This document shows, one piece after another, positions 21,161 through 33,999 of a stretch of 48,542 nucleotides of DNA (within the stretch, counting starts at the first letter, position 1; each line of letters begins with the position of its first letter). The notes below the pieces were generated by a model, which had not been told where the DNA came from, did not search any database, and saw nothing but the letters and a program-made list of their open reading frames with translations. This stretch comes from Larix sibirica (Eukaryota > Streptophyta > Pinopsida > Pinales > Pinaceae): NCBI GenBank assembly GCA_004151065.3, contig NWUY0300002877.1, positions 60,213 through 108,754 of the forward strand, read 5' to 3'. The translations under genes and the position numbers were made by a program.

Positions 21161-24100
21161 CAATATATTAGATAATATTCTTGGGATCCAAGGATAGTTT
21201 CTTCCTCTATATTAGGTTTACATACAACAACGTCATTAGAGATTCCATGGAGAAGGGACCTAAAAATATAATATAAAAAATATCATGAAACAAGGGGATC
21301 TTACAGAGGATATGATTAAATTACTACTCATGGATTTGATCCATGATGTGGGAGAAGTTGGTTGCTTGAAATTGAAAATAATCTCAAGCCTAAATTATTA
21401 TGCAATGGGTCTTTTAAAGCAACTCAAAATGCTTGAACGTGGAGCAATAACCACTTTCAAGGTCAATGTACCATGTGGTTTCTATGTCCACAAGAGTATG
21501 CTAGAAAATCCCAGTCTCACACTATCCTATGTGATATTATTAGAAAAGCACCACTTGTGAATGGTCATAATATTATTCAAAGGGTATTCTCTAAGTTTTC
21601 TCTCAAACTTAGGGATGCCTATGAATGAATAATTTGAAGGCATGTTTTTCCAAGTCATATCATGTACATTAATTAACTATGACAAGTTAAGAAGGTTAAG
21701 TCCCATCATAAATACCAATTTTTATTCCCACCAAGAGGAATATTTTGATGTCCTCCTAAAGTACATTCCCTCTAGTCCAAGATTTATCTCCTAGAGAATT
21801 TGCTTGAGAAGGACCACCTCCTAAAGAGAAACCACCATGAACCATATTGGACCATGTTACAATGTTGGTAGCTACGTGTCTATAATGGGGGTATACCCAA
21901 ATGTAGGAGATACTCCCTAACTATAAGAGAATACCTTATGTTTTCAACAACAATTATGTCACCATTTCTTACAACTCTATACCATGGTCCAACAGTACAC
22001 TTCTATGACACATTGTTAATCCTAAATAAAATATATATAAAGATACCTTATAAATGTGCATCCATCCATAGTGATGAAATCCAATTTGTAGAAGCTTACA
22101 CAAGTGAAGGTAAGCGAACAATAGGTTCACAAGCAACAAGTAGCTACCAAAGGTGATCAAATCTCATTGGATGTCAATGAAGGTTTAATATTTCCTACTA
22201 AAGGATATATTGCTACAATATCATGATAAAGTACCTTAGGTTGGAAACCTAAATTCAAGCCATTAAGCTTCCTCTTCAAATTGTGAGGTTGGGGGGGATG
22301 AATGTACTTGTACCTAAGTAAGTGGCTTGATGTTGACTTGTCCTTCCAAACTACCCAAAAAGTGTAAGTCCTAAAATTATGCAAGTGATATGATGCATGT
22401 ATATTCTTAAGTAGAAATAGAAAAAAAAACAATGGGACACACATAGTACATAAAGATTTACCTTAGAAACCCTTAAATTAGGAAAACTAGCCTAAATTAG
22501 AGTTGCACTTTCATCTTATTCATTGTATTAACTTAACCATTCATGATACAGTATTTAGGAATTTCATAGAATCCAAAAACCTAATCCATTAAATTCAATT
22601 AGATTACAACCGTAATCTCTTAACAAAGATTAGATCATAATTGGTTGGAAAACTAGAGGAAACCCATTGGTCAAAATAACACAAAAATGGGAAAAAAATG
22701 AACCAAAAATAGACCCAAAATACATGGATAATGCATTTCAAACAAAATTTTAGGTGTCTAATATGCCAAAAAAATGTTGGGTGGGTATTTTATGTCCATT
22801 ATAGGAATTGAGAGGGAAATGGAGTAGCTGCCACTCTAAATAGTTTCCCCTTTGATTGTACACTCCCTTGTTAGGCAAGAGATGTGCATCTTCCCATTCC
22901 ACATAGTATCACAAATGTATTTCCCTATTAATAGGTTCAAAGTATTCAATTTTGATAGATCTCGGGGAGTTCAAATCACCCCTCCAAAACAACTTAAAAC
23001 TCAAGGCCCTAGTGTAGTCTATCACTGGTGTTCTAGACCAAAAGCAAAGAAGTCTATGATGATTTGATTTGATTTATTAATTTTAGGGTATGTTTTCTTA
23101 GTTTGGTGTGTAATGTGTTCCCTTGATGTGTGATTGAAGGGAATAAATAATGTAAATGAAATATTAAAAGAAGAAAAAAAATGGAAATTGAAATTTTCTT
23201 CTTGTTTTTCCTTATTTTATTCTAAATGTAATTTCTAGAAATAAATAGACAGTAGTCAACACATGAAACAAGAGTTAAAATTCTCTCCATAAGCTAGAAA
23301 TAATAATAACAATGATAATAGCAATGATGATATTAATTTTTTTTATAAACCCTTAATTGTTTTAATTCTTCACATAAGAGTTTGGGGGAAAGTCTTCTTA
23401 AGGGAACTCATGCATAATGAATCATAGGCACAATTATGCTTCAATACAATCACTCCTAATACATAAGGAAGGTTAAAAGAATAGTAGCCATGGAGACAAA
23501 TATTATAAAAATAAAATTTAAATGTAAGGAATGTGGGTAGATCATTGTGTTTCCATAAATATCGAATGGATAGAATTGGTAAACATAAGCTAGAGAATTC
23601 TCACAAAAAAACCTAAACCTAGAGGATTTTAACAGTGAAAGAAAGCTCCTCCCTAAATTATGGAGTTGTCATTTTGTTGGCAAGAATTTTGTTACATACT
23701 ACTTCATCCCCATTTTTCAATCCAAGGGTTAGTGATAGAAAATGGATTTTCATCTACTAGATAAAAAATTAGGGAAGAAAAATAAAGTTTAGAGAGAGAA
23801 GCAAAAAGAGGAACCTATAAATCTTGCTCTCATTGTTGGATATTCCAAGGTTGAATGAATGAGTAACTAGAAGAGGATATCCTAGCTCGATAATATGTGC
23901 ATACGAAAATAAAACACCTTTCCTACTCTACAAGTTATAGATCCCTATATCTAACACATAAGGTGGAGTAAAAACTCTTGTAAACCACTCACAATATTAA
24001 ATGATATTAAAGCATGTACATTAAAGCAATAACACTAAATCAAAATTCAACACAAGTAAATGGTGGGTGGGGTAGGAGATTCTATTAACAAGAAGAAATA

Positions 24101-24865
24101 GATACTTCAACAATACTTATACCCATAGAGTGATGTGATGGTTCCATGCCCCTTCTACTTGTAGTTCAATCCTCTTTAAGGCTCTCTTATGTCCAATGGT
24201 TTTCAAATGTTCACCAATCCTCTTCTCTTCAAACTTCCATAAGCTAATTGGGATAATGGAAGGAAGTATGCACATTGGGAAACCTTCATATTGTAGAAAA
24301 GAGACTCATAATATCCACTATCCAACACCAAACTCAAAGATCCAAAGGTCTACAGTCACAAGTTTTATACATTCACAACCAAAAGATATGCAACCCATGT
24401 GAAGGAGAACTTGTATAGACTTTTTAAATCCTTACTAGGGTTTTTGTATCATTAACACGGTCCATTACTTGAGGATTCCCATAAAAGTAGGCATTATTAG
24501 GTGCACCTTCGTGATTAAGATTGACCAAATAAACACAAGGAAGTGTGCTTCCAATCATTAAGCACATAGGGATTTGTAGAAGTGATAAACTTGGATGCAA
24601 TCAACGTAGGAGAGTGTTCTTCGATAAAGTAATCACATCGGTCTTTGCACAAGTGGTTGAGCTTAATATAGGAGAGTAGACACATCAATTTTTTACCTAA
24701 ATTTCAAGAGGTATGCACAATTTTCAATGGGTTTTGCATGTTTCTAGGGGGTGCACATGATGCTTAAGGTAAAATTTTGTTCACATCTTTGTTATTAAGG
24801 TCATTTAGTGATCGAATTTCTCTTTCAAAATCTATTTGGTGAATTTTTCAAAAGTAAAACATTAA
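21161..24865. other. Unassigned AT-rich stretch
   Basis: Open frames such as 21285-21560 (91 codons) and 22852-23067 do not resemble any family I know, and their composition is as expected by chance. No tandem or inverted repeat stands out. Confidence 0.45.
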
Positions 24866-25210
24866 ATGTCTCATGGTGACAAGATCAAAGTGCTAACACT
24901 CATGAGCATGAAAATTTTAGTGACCACTAATGTTTGGTGGGTATCTCATAATGAACAATATGAGTACGATGAGTATATCACTATGTGGGATGGTTTCATG
25001 AAGATGATCCATGGCAAGTGCTATCCACTGAGACAACAAGATGACACATGAAGTAGTAAATAGTATGCTAATGCCATGACTACTATATTGATTAGTACAA
25101 AAAATGAGTTCCATGATCTCTTGGTAGCTCATTTGTTTATCAAAGAGGAGGAGGAAATTATAATTCTGATATACCATAATGATTTGCACAAAATGAGTTC
25201 TTTACTACAC
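24866..25210 (+). other. Unrecognised interrupted reading frame
   Basis: A frame open from 24866 to 25051 continues past two stops to about 25210 with protein-like composition (NVWWVSHNEQYEYDEYITMW; later AHLFIKEEEE). It could be a fragment of a retroelement gag or another mobile-element protein, but I see no diagnostic motif. Confidence 0.25.
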
Positions 25211-25700
25211 TTGTAGATGTATATAGACTTGCAAAATGAATTCGTAGAAGCATAAATGCAAGGACCCTACCAACTCTTATGGAAATCAATGTAAACAACA
25301 GTACAACTCCAACAAGAATGATAAGAATTCCAAGAAGAAGCAAGTTCATCACAGACTATACAACACTACATGTCTTGAAAAATCATTGTGCTAACAAAAT
25401 AAGGCCAAATAACTAAGCTCTAACAAAAGAAGAAAAAATTTACTCATAATTAGAGCAACATTCACATGATTTCCAATCATTATGATAATATGGAATATCA
25501 TCTATGTCTCTTTTAGCACGACCCATTGATTCTCTTATGCAAGAGGGTGACAAGAATATAAAGATTGCCACCTTTATTATAGGATTTTTGAGGTAAAAAA
25601 TGGGTCTAAAAAAAATTACCATCAAAATCAACTTTATAAGAACCAATAGGATTCAAGATGATGATGTCAACCACACCAGTAAATATATTATGAATTTATC

Positions 25701-25977
25701 AAGGGGAAAAATAACTCTTTTATCTCGTATTTTTTATTTACCTCCGTGTATGTTTACTCAAATTTCGAGTGTGAGCACTCATTGGATACAAAATTATATT
25801 TATGCTAGGAAATACATTTTTTATTGTATTTCAAGTTGTTTCCTACCGAGGATTTTTCAAAAGTATGTTGAGTGGGTGCTCTACATCTAATGAGTGCTCA
25901 CACTTGAAATTCTAGTAAAGCTACACGGACATATGTAAAAATTACAAGAGAAAAAGGTATTTGTTTACTTTTTCCTT
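25701..25977. mobile_element. MITE-like foldback element with ~80-90-bp terminal inverted repeats
   Basis: The left arm (25701-25788) and the reverse complement of the right arm (25881-25977) align over most of their length. The best block is AGTGTGAGCACTCATT at 25769-25784, mirrored by AATGAGTGCTCACACT at 25889-25904; CCGTGTA near the middle and AAGG-GAAAA at the outer ends also pair. The spacer is about 90 bp and non-coding. No convincing target duplication was found. Confidence 0.75.
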
Positions 25978-28900
25978 AAAAAATAATCTCTTATTTTATT
26001 ATTTTATTATATTCCTTAGGCTTCCCATTTTAGACCTCAAAATTTCCTAAAGATCCAACTTCTCCATAATCCTTATTTTTACAATGCACAAAAACTTAAC
26101 TCCCTCATTAAGCACAACTAAATTGGAAGAACAATGAGAGTGACGGTTCCATAACTATATGCAAGTACATCAACAACCTCTACACTTTGCTACGGATAAT
26201 GGAAATTTATAAGAACTAAATTTTTGCAAACTATACAAAGGTTCAATTTAGTAGTGCAACCTCACCCACAACCATATAACATTGGATGTCTTTGGTCCAT
26301 GAAATAAATATGCATTACCTTACAATGTACGTTTTAGTGTACTATCTACCCCATGGAAGGATGAAGTAAAGTGTGATGTCACACCAAGAAGATACATGAT
26401 GTTTTGTTGGGACAAAACTACCTATGGGAACATCATGGAATCTAAGTCACAACCTTAAAGCATCACTCTTAACATGAAAGGTAGATTGCTTCATAGTCTA
26501 GAGATAAAACCTAAACTCAATTTATTTTGTTTAAAATAATAAATGGCATAAGTTGATTAACCACACATAGAATTTATTTCATTGACTATCTAGTTAACCA
26601 TCACACATAATAACCTCATTCCCATCAAAGTATCATTCATTATGTAAGTATAAATAGAAGTAGTTGGCAACACATTTGGAGGAGTTAGTTGACGTTAAGA
26701 AGGATCACTTTGCAATTACGACCCAGTTTGATACCATACACCTTTTCATCATATGTTCCTACCACTCTATACTATGTGGGAAGGCCCAATTATTGATATC
26801 CGAGAACCATGTAGTCATGTTTCATGGCCATTTTTCAGTTATTATCATCTTTGGTGGCCACATATCAATCAGACTATTTTGGGCATGTAGTTACTCGCAA
26901 GTCATTATTGCATGACCTTGCTTGAGATAGTTGAAGACTCCCTCGTAGTTGTAGTACCTCGCAACTTTCCTTCCTTTACATGGATACTAATATCATGAAC
27001 TTGGAATGAGAACCCCACATTTGTGCAACACCACTACAACAAATTAGCATAACATTATAGCCCTTTTGAGGTTTAATATGGATTTTTAACCCTACATCAT
27101 TGGTTGACATTTATTATCTAACTCCTCCTATGACAATCATGTATGTTTCTACATAAAAAGAGGTTGACAAAGCTACCTCCTCCATTGACCATATCTTGAG
27201 TGTTTAATGCCAAGTTGAATAAATTTTAAGGCACACATTGGACAAGAACAAACATGGCATGAAAATCATCCATCAGAAGTTCTCGATTGGGTACATAATT
27301 GGATTACATATTAAAAAAGACAAATTCAAATATTTTTATTAAAATCTTAGGAAAATTCGATGTGTTGCTTATACCATCACTAAGAGTGTGGTGACAATTA
27401 TTCTAAGATCAACTTGGCACCTTACATTGGTATGTATCCAATATTCAATTTTGAGCTCCTACACTATTATAATTGATATTCCTTAGTCCTTAATTTCCCA
27501 ATGGAATTGATCAAATATGCATTTTAATTGTAATTTAAGATTTGCATTTTACCTTTCTATTATCTCAACATAAAAATTTTTATTGTTAACGTGGTCAAAC
27601 TTGATCACTCACCTTTAACCATATTTTATTAGATAAATAGCCAAATTTAATCACTATTCTACAATTTTGTACTCATATATACATATATTTAATACAATTG
27701 AGTGTACATGATAACTATACATTGTGACAATTGCCTTTCTACTTGCATGGTTTCTCTTTTTTTTGGGATTTTTTCAATTATTACATTGTTGGTTTTACAT
27801 TTTTTAATTGTGATTTACAATTTGTACTTTATCTTTTTATTTTGTCAGTGTAAATAATTAATAGGTGACTTGGTCAAACTAGGAATTTAGGGACTACTCG
27901 TATCATCAATATTTGACCTCTTCATGAAAGGAAAATAACACAACTAGATCCTCAAGTTGACATTAATAATTATTTTGACATGCTGACTCTCAAACCAATT
28001 TTTTGATTAGATGGTGCAACATATTCACAATAAGGCTATAGAACTTTATTGCATTGTCAAAACAACAAGACACTTGTACTTCATATTTGAGTTGGTTTGA
28101 CAAAAGTTTCTTCATTTGGTATCTAAAAATGACATTCTTTGCATCTACATTCAATTCTACCAATTTGGGAACCAACACTTTGATCTCTGATGAAATAGGG
28201 ACCACTTCTACTCAAAGGCTGAGGGGGATTCTTGATTTGTGCCTTACTAGGATTCGAGTTTGCAATAAGCACCTCTCAAAATGTAGCGTGACCAAGAGCA
28301 CACATACAACATGATATGCAATAATCCCATATATGGTAGATCCTTGTTCCTTTTTGTAGTCATTGCAACCTCAAGATATACCAAATCTTTGGTGTGCCAT
28401 TTGTTTTACATTAACATCATTCACGTGGCACTTCCAATATATCAACATCCATCTAGCAACTACTACTCAACTCTAAATTCTCAAAGGTAGTGAATTGAAT
28501 CTTACCATTAAGTTCCTTAATTCAATTGTCATTCAAGGTTATTGAAGTTGATCGAGTCCTTTCGAACAAATGTGATCAAGTTAAAAATATTTGATTGTTT
28601 CTAATATTCACAAGGATTTGTTACAACTAAGATAACTTGTATTCCTTTAATGATGGAAACATTATATGTATACTTTTGTTAATATGTAAACATCTCATAT
28701 GTAAAGTAGGAAAGAGATCAAATCCTAATCATGGAATGTGTCATGTAGTTTTATAGTGATCCTTAGTGAGATTGAGCTTTATCATAATTTTTCTTAATAG
28801 TGAGAGCCACAATGATCACCCTTACATCACTTCAATCTATGCCATTCATTATTGTTATTTTTTAATATGAGAATAATTGAACAATTGAGCTATGATCTTG

Positions 28901-29289
28901 CTTTTGTTTGGTTGATTATATTCGTGTTATGTGTTGTTCCCACTTTCATATGTTAATGAAACACATTTAATCAACTAAGTACAATTAGCACACTTAATAT
29001 TTGAAAAATTACTTCTATGATCCTCAACCACTTCCACCTAGTTATGAACTACTATTCCTAATGATGTGTCACCCCATGATATCATTTATGATCATGATTT
29101 ACTTGGTTATAAAATTCAATATGACATAAGCCACAAGCTTAACCAAGTTTACCATAATTTAAATAGAGCTAATGACTAAGGTGCTTAGTGTAACTTAGAA
29201 AGGTAATAATTATCTCATCTAAAAGTAGTAGAATTAGGCATGACACTATATTTTAAATTTCAAATATCTCATATACCTCATTAGAATTA
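25978..29289. other. Unassigned AT-rich stretch with an old ~285-bp-spaced repeat
   Basis: About 27520-27605 and about 27802-27885 share a diverged block (TTTTAATTGT, GATTT, CATTTTACCTTT / TACTTTATCTTT, GTGGTCAAACT / TTGGTCAAACT). No protein-like frame is recognised. CACTACAACAAATTAGC at 27032 resembles a CACTA terminus but has no partner. Confidence 0.4.
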
Positions 29290-29680
29290 GTGTTCAAACA
29301 ACACATACATGTTAAAAGTGAAAAATAGATTGAAAACAAAAATTAGAAAAATAATACCATCACTCAAATATACAAAACATCAATTGATTAATTTAAAAAC
29401 TCATTAAATTTAATTTAATTTCTATAAAAAAGTGAAACAAAAAATATATTCAAAGAATTTTAATCATTTCTTTAAAAAAAACCTTAAAATAATTCTTAAA
29501 CTTCCAAATGATCAAAAAATCTTCATCAAAGAAACATGTCAATTAGGAAAAAACCTACTTCAAAGCCATAAGTATAACCAAAGATAATAATATTATAAGT
29601 AAAGTACTTGAAAGCCGGAAAAAACCTACTTCAAAGCCATAAGTATAACCAAAGATAATAATATTATAAGTAAAGTACTT
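29290..29680 (+). repeat. Old diverged duplicate of 30165-30560
   Basis: Order-preserving similarity over about 390 bp: AACAACA, GAAAAATAAT, AAACAT-AATTAAT, TTAATTTAATTT-TATAAA, AAAATATATT, AAATCTTCAT, AAACCTACTT-CAAAG. Substitutions and small indels are many, so this duplication is much older than the 3.63-kb one. Confidence 0.6.
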
Positions 29681-29687
29681 GAAAGCC
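29546..29687 (+). repeat. Perfect 71-bp tandem duplication
   Basis: Two identical copies, 29546-29616 and 29617-29687, beginning GGAAAAAACCTACTTC. Confidence 0.95.
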
Positions 29688-30032
29688 ATAAATATACCCA
29701 AAGGCCATTTTATAATTCAAATACTTCATAGGGTTAAGTATAATTAAGGTCAAGGTCTTGGTCTTTTAAGTGGTGAAAAAAATATTTTAAAAAACACTTT
29801 TAAATGTGGATAATATTTTTTTTATAAAAATAAATATTAAAGGTAAGAGAGCAATATATTTACAATTAATTAAAAAATGATGAAATAGAGCATTAGAAAG
29901 GATCAACTCACCCACCAAAATGTTAAGTTAAAAGTGAATAAATTGCCTATTCTTTAAGTGAATTATTAGTGAATTATATATTAATTATAAATAAATAAAA
30001 AATAAGAGTTTATTTATTATATTAGTTAATTA

Positions 30033-30084
30033 ATTTTATATATTATATTAGGCTATTAATTTTATATATTATATTAGGCTATTA
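30033..30084 (+). repeat. 26-bp tandem duplication
   Basis: TAATTTTATATATTATATTA followed by GGCTAT occurs twice in a row. Confidence 0.9.
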
Positions 30085-30164
30085 ATTTTAAATAAAGTAG
30101 ATTCTTATTATAATAAGTTAGGAATGAATTCTTAGAAATTTAAATTATGTCTTATATCTTAAAA

Positions 30165-30560
30165 GTATTAGTGAAACAACATATATATTTTACAAATAAA
30201 AAAACAGATTAAAAATAAAAGTTAGAAAAATAATATTTATTATTAAAAATATGGAAAACATTAATTAATCAAATTAAAATTGGTTATTTAATTTAATTTG
30301 TATAAAATAAAACTAAAAATATATTAAAAAAATTGATTTTTTAAAAAATAATTTTTTAAATTTCAAAATAATTACTAAATCTTCATAAAAAAAATAATAC
30401 CAATTATAACAAAACCTACTTTCAAAGATATATGTTTAACAAAAAATAATCATTTCAAAAACATAAGTTTAACAAAGAATAATCATTTTATAATGCAAAT
30501 ACTTCAGAGTTATAAGTAAAACCAAAGATCATTTCATAATACAAATACTTCATTTAAGCT
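30165..30560 (+). repeat. Old diverged duplicate of 29290-29680
   Basis: See 29290-29680; offset about 880 bp. The later 3.63-kb duplicated block starts inside this copy. Confidence 0.6.
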
Positions 30561-30960
30561 ATTTGTATAATTCACCATAATCATTCTTTAAATCAAGCGC
30601 TTTAAAAGATAGGTATTATATATATGAATGAAAAGTGCTCATTTTATAAATAAAGTACTTTAAATTATGTGCATAATTAAGGATAGTCCTAAGTTATAAG
30701 TAAAACCAAGGATCATTTCTTTATACAAATATTCATTTAAACTATTTGTATAATTCACCATAATCATTCTTTAAATCAAGCGCTTTAAGAGGTAGGTATT
30801 ATATATATGAATGAAAAATGTTGATTTTATAAATAAAGTACTTTAAATTATGTACATAATTAAGGATAGTCATAAGAACTAGGTAAATTATATATATGAA
30901 TGAGAAATGTTCATTTTATAAATCAAGTATTTTAAATTGATAAGCATAATTAAGGATAGT
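30540..30960 (+). repeat. ~183-bp tandem repeat, two full units and a partial third
   Basis: The blocks ATTTGTATAATTCACCATAA (30561 and 30744), AATCAAGCGCTTTAA and TATATATGAATGA recur with a period of about 183 bp; a partial third unit from about 30885 repeats only the last half. It is also present in copy 2 at +3669. Confidence 0.85.
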
Positions 30961-31218
30961 CATTTTATAATTCAAAGGCTTTCAAAGACTTTGCAATGTA
31001 GATAATATAAATTTTCTAATAAAAATAATTGTAAAAGTAAAAAGATACTAATATCAAATAATAATTTGGATGTTTTGGGTTTTCCAGGGTGTTGAATTTA
31101 TCTAGATGTTCAAAAAAACAATTTAATGAAATCGTCACACTTTTTCGTTTTTTAGATTTCAAATCACCTAATTCCAACCAAATTTTGGTCCAGAAAGACG
31201 AAATCGTCGCATTTTTAC

Positions 31219-31258
31219 TGCTCCTATTTACACTTTGTTGCTCCTATTTACACTTTGT
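31219..31258 (+). repeat. 20-bp tandem duplication downstream of the ERF gene
   Basis: TGCTCCTATTTACACTTTGT occurs twice head to tail; the pair recurs at 34888-34927 in copy 2. Confidence 0.95.
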
Positions 31259-32038
31259 TAAAAATTAAAAAATTATGAAATATAACGTTCTAAATAACCA
31301 ATCCATACACTAAAATAAGAAATGCTAAGTGAATGAATTTAATTAATTTTAAATAAAGTAAATTTCAATTTTAATTTTAGTAAGTTAATAAATTGGATCT
31401 TGGATCTCCAATTTTGAAGTTGGATCATAAACTAATAATAAACAAAATTATATCTTACAAAAAAAATTACCATGAAATGGATAAAGGGAAAATCAACATA
31501 TTATTTGAATTAAAAAATTGAATTCATGGACCTCTAAATGCAATAAATCTACAAGAAAGTTTAAACTTTTTGAAAATATGTGAAACCTGAGAAGTGAAAC
31601 GCAATTTTTATCTTTGAATATGTGAAGATCAAGGCTTACTGTTTTCTATCAGTCCCAGCAACCATTAGGTTTATTCTAAACAAACCAAACCAAATGTTGT
31701 TTAATATTTTTTCTTATTAGAGTAAAAAATTTGTGGTATTAGATAATAAAAAAATTCAAAGTGAAAATTTATCGTGGAAACAGCGTTAATATCGCAACCT
31801 AATATATTGACTCTCGTGGCAGATATATCGAACTGATATCTTCACACAGACGGAATGAGTTAACAAAATGATTGAAATGACGAGAATCTCAAAATTCAAG
31901 TTGGGAAGCTGTACATATATGTTGCAGATGCTGTTAAAATGTTACCAAATACTGTGTGCTGTGTGCTTTGGCAGCACAGAAGAATTGAGTACAAAAGACC
32001 AACAACAAACCCTCAAACCCTCAAGAAAATCGTTTCCA

Positions 32039-32593
32039 TTAACTCCATGGAGCTGCGCTTTCATTCTCCGGATCAGCGACGGGTGGAAAATTAAGATCCA
32101 GCAACAAAGGAGCCTTCCGCGGGGAGGAAGTGGCCTTCTGTTCAGACGGCGCAGCACGGACAGAATTGTTACCAGATTCGAACTCCAGCCGGTCGCTTCC
32201 AAAGGAAACTTCGCGTCTCTTGTTTGATACGAAAACGGAAGCAAAAGCGGTGGCGTTCAGATCGGGCTGCTGCTGAGGGTGCAGCGTTCGAGTCCAGGAG
32301 AGTGCGCCGGCGGAATTAGCGTTATGATCATCAACAGCAAGAGAAAAATTGGTCTTAGCTTTATGACCGCGCAATCTCCTAGCGGCATTATCGTAGGCAC
32401 GGGCGGCTTCCTCCGCAGTGTCGAAGGTACCCAGCCACACTCGAGTCTTCTTCCATGGATCTCTGATTTCCGCTGCGAATCGTCCCCACGGCCGTTTTCT
32501 GACGCCCCTGAAATGGGTTTCTTTAACAGCGCGGGATTCGTCCTCGCAACCTCTTAACTCCACCCTCGCCATGCGCATGGTTTCGACCGCCAT
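32039..32593 (-). CDS. AP2/ERF transcription factor with EAR repressor motif (copy 1)
   Basis: An intronless 184-residue protein. The start is the ATG at 32593-32591 in AAAATGGC, a good plant initiation context; a longer frame to 32608 would begin with TTG. Residues 27-84 form one AP2/ERF DNA-binding domain: [20 protein letters not shown], then RVWLGTF, then [30 protein letters not shown] is the ERF-type (not DREB-type) signature, predicting GCC-box binding. A polar linker leads to LLLDLNFPP at 163-171, a DLNxxP EAR motif that in related ERFs recruits TOPLESS-type corepressors, so the likely role is a nuclear repressor in ethylene, jasmonate or stress signalling. Length and single domain fit the ERF3/ERF4-like group VIII. 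It is GC-rich with intact CpGs, unlike its surroundings, and has no stop or frameshift. The close paralogue within group VIII cannot be decided here. Confidence 0.93.
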   Translation of the reverse strand: MAVETMRMARVELRGCEDESRAVKETHFRGVRKRPWGRFAAEIRDPWKKTRVWLGTFDTAEEAARAYDNAARRLRGHKAKTNFSLAVDDHNANSAGALSWTRTLHPQQQPDLNATAFASVFVSNKRREVSFGSDRLEFESGNNSVRAAPSEQKATSSPRKAPLLLDLNFPPVADPENESAAPWS

Positions 32594-32674
32594 TTTCACA
32601 CACTGCAAAATCTCTCGAACAGGAAAACAAAAAAAACTCTTTTCTTGTTACGTACCCTCTCTCGCTTGCTCGCT

Positions 32675-32890
32675 CGCTTACCGACTTAAGTGCCTCTCGA
32701 TCCTCTTTTATAACGAAGCCGGGCGAATGATGCCGCTACAGCATTTAATGTCTCCGTGATGGATGTCCATCCATGGACGATTTATACATAAAATGCTATG
32801 TGAGATGGGCTAGATGTTTATGTTACACGATAGGAAGGTAGCGGGAGAGACTGAAAACATCAGTTCCACCAGAAGTTTGACGTGACGTAA
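32675..32890 (-). promoter_or_regulatory. Core promoter of ERF copy 1
   Basis: On the minus strand TATAAAAG lies at 32712-32705, about 110 bases upstream of the ATG, predicting a transcription start near 32675-32680 and a 5' UTR of about 85 bases that is rich in CT/GA. Further upstream, TGACGTGACGTAA at 32878-32890 (as written on the + strand) contains two overlapping TGACGT motifs of the kind bound by TGA-class bZIP factors. The transcription start is predicted, not observed. Confidence 0.65.
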
Positions 32891-33039
32891 AGCTCCGATT
32901 AACAATTTCTTCGGTAAACGAAATCGATCTTTAATCACGCGACTTCAAATTTAACGCTTCAAAAGCCATCGTGTCTGTCGGCGTTGGGCCCTGACCGTCT
33001 TGTTTAAACGGGAACTGTCAACAACCGTTAGAAAGCCCC

Positions 33040-33560
33040 GGCGGCCCGTGGTCGGTGCCGCCGCCGCCGGACAGCGCGTAGCAACAGGTCAGCTTCGTCG
33101 GCCGGTTGGACTCGGTAAAGCGTGGACTGCAAGTCTGCAAGTCCTTATTCCTCACTAATCGAAGAGCGGCGTGTCATTCATGTGACAAAGACCCGCCGGA
33201 AGATGCTGCAGCCGCGCTATTTCGCTCTCGCCGGAAGGCGGTGGCCAGTTAATGTCGTGCCGATTTTCCCTGGGTAATACGTCATCCATATCCTTAAACT
33301 CTCCTGTCTGGTTCATGCCATCCGGCCCCAGGCGATGGGCCGGTGCAGAACGGGTCTACAGCCGCAATGGGTGTCAGATGGCGGTCATCTTTTCCATAAT
33401 GTGGAAGTGAAGGATTGGCGGAATCCATTATGCGAGCACGGGTCTAAAAGCTGCGCCTGCGTGCCGCTGCCGCCGCCTCTGGTAATTACATCATTTCCAG
33501 CTCGGGATTTAGGAGCAGAGCACATCGTGTATTGTCCAGTCTTCTGACGCAGGGCAGCGG
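33040..33560. other. GC-rich upstream region of the ERF gene
   Basis: CpG-dense DNA with GCCGCCGCCGCC near 33059 and an ACGTCA motif near 33280. Short open frames on both strands here (for example 33335-33547) are by-products of high G+C. It most likely belongs to the ERF upstream region. Confidence 0.45.
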
Positions 33561-33998
33561 CAAGGGCAGGCTGCAGCTACCCGATAAGTCACGTTTGTCT
33601 GTTAGATTTCCACAAGTATGTGTGGGGACAGACCGGCAATCCCAAACTATGGCCATCCATGCGAGCATTCATAGATTAAAAATCTTAATATAAATAGTTT
33701 CTTAATCGGATGAGTTGCCTCCACAAACACTCAGAGCACGGTGGAGACGTGATGGGCTAAAAATGTAATTTGCAGAGCTGTACTCTATCCAATATAAGGT
33801 GACAATATATATTATATTAGATGTGTATCTATATAAATATATATATCACGGTATATATGTTTATCAATAAGTATATATTGTCGTCTGGGAGGTGTAGACC
33901 AGTTGACAACCGTAGGGCAGGCTTATGGTGGTAGTGGTCTCAAAAAAAAAATATAAATATATATATATATATATTTGAATGAAATATCAATAGCCATT

Positions 33999-33999
33999 N
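33999..33999. other. Assembly junction (single N) between the two ERF blocks
   Basis: The base after the N begins the second copy of the 3.63-kb block. The 37 bases before it (33962-33998) belong to neither copy and are mostly AT repeat. Confidence 0.85.

Larger units (their letters stand above)
30331..33961. repeat. 3.63-kb near-identical segment, copy 1
   Basis: Matches 34000-37630 at a constant offset of 3669. By eye only five differences were found: 30898, 30899, 30902, 33605 and 33943. No indel occurs. It holds the ERF gene, its promoter and about 1.7 kb of 3' flank. Similarity ends in an A-run/AT microsatellite, 37 bases before the N at 33999. Confidence 0.97.

Noticed and set aside
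27032-27060. CACTACAACAAATTAGC as a CACTA transposon terminus
   Set aside because: No inverted partner or target duplication was found within several kb, so a chance match is likely.
32594-32608. Five extra N-terminal residues for the ERF protein
   Set aside because: The codon at 32608 is TTG, not ATG; the ATG at 32593 has a strong initiation context.
31868-32759. Plus-strand open frames across the ERF gene (also at +3669)
   Set aside because: They are antisense shadows of the GC-rich ERF frame; the AP2/ERF domain on the minus strand explains them.
33335-33668. Small open frames upstream of the ERF gene on both strands (repeated at 37004-37337)
   Set aside because: High G+C reduces stops by chance; no domain, start context or conservation supports them.
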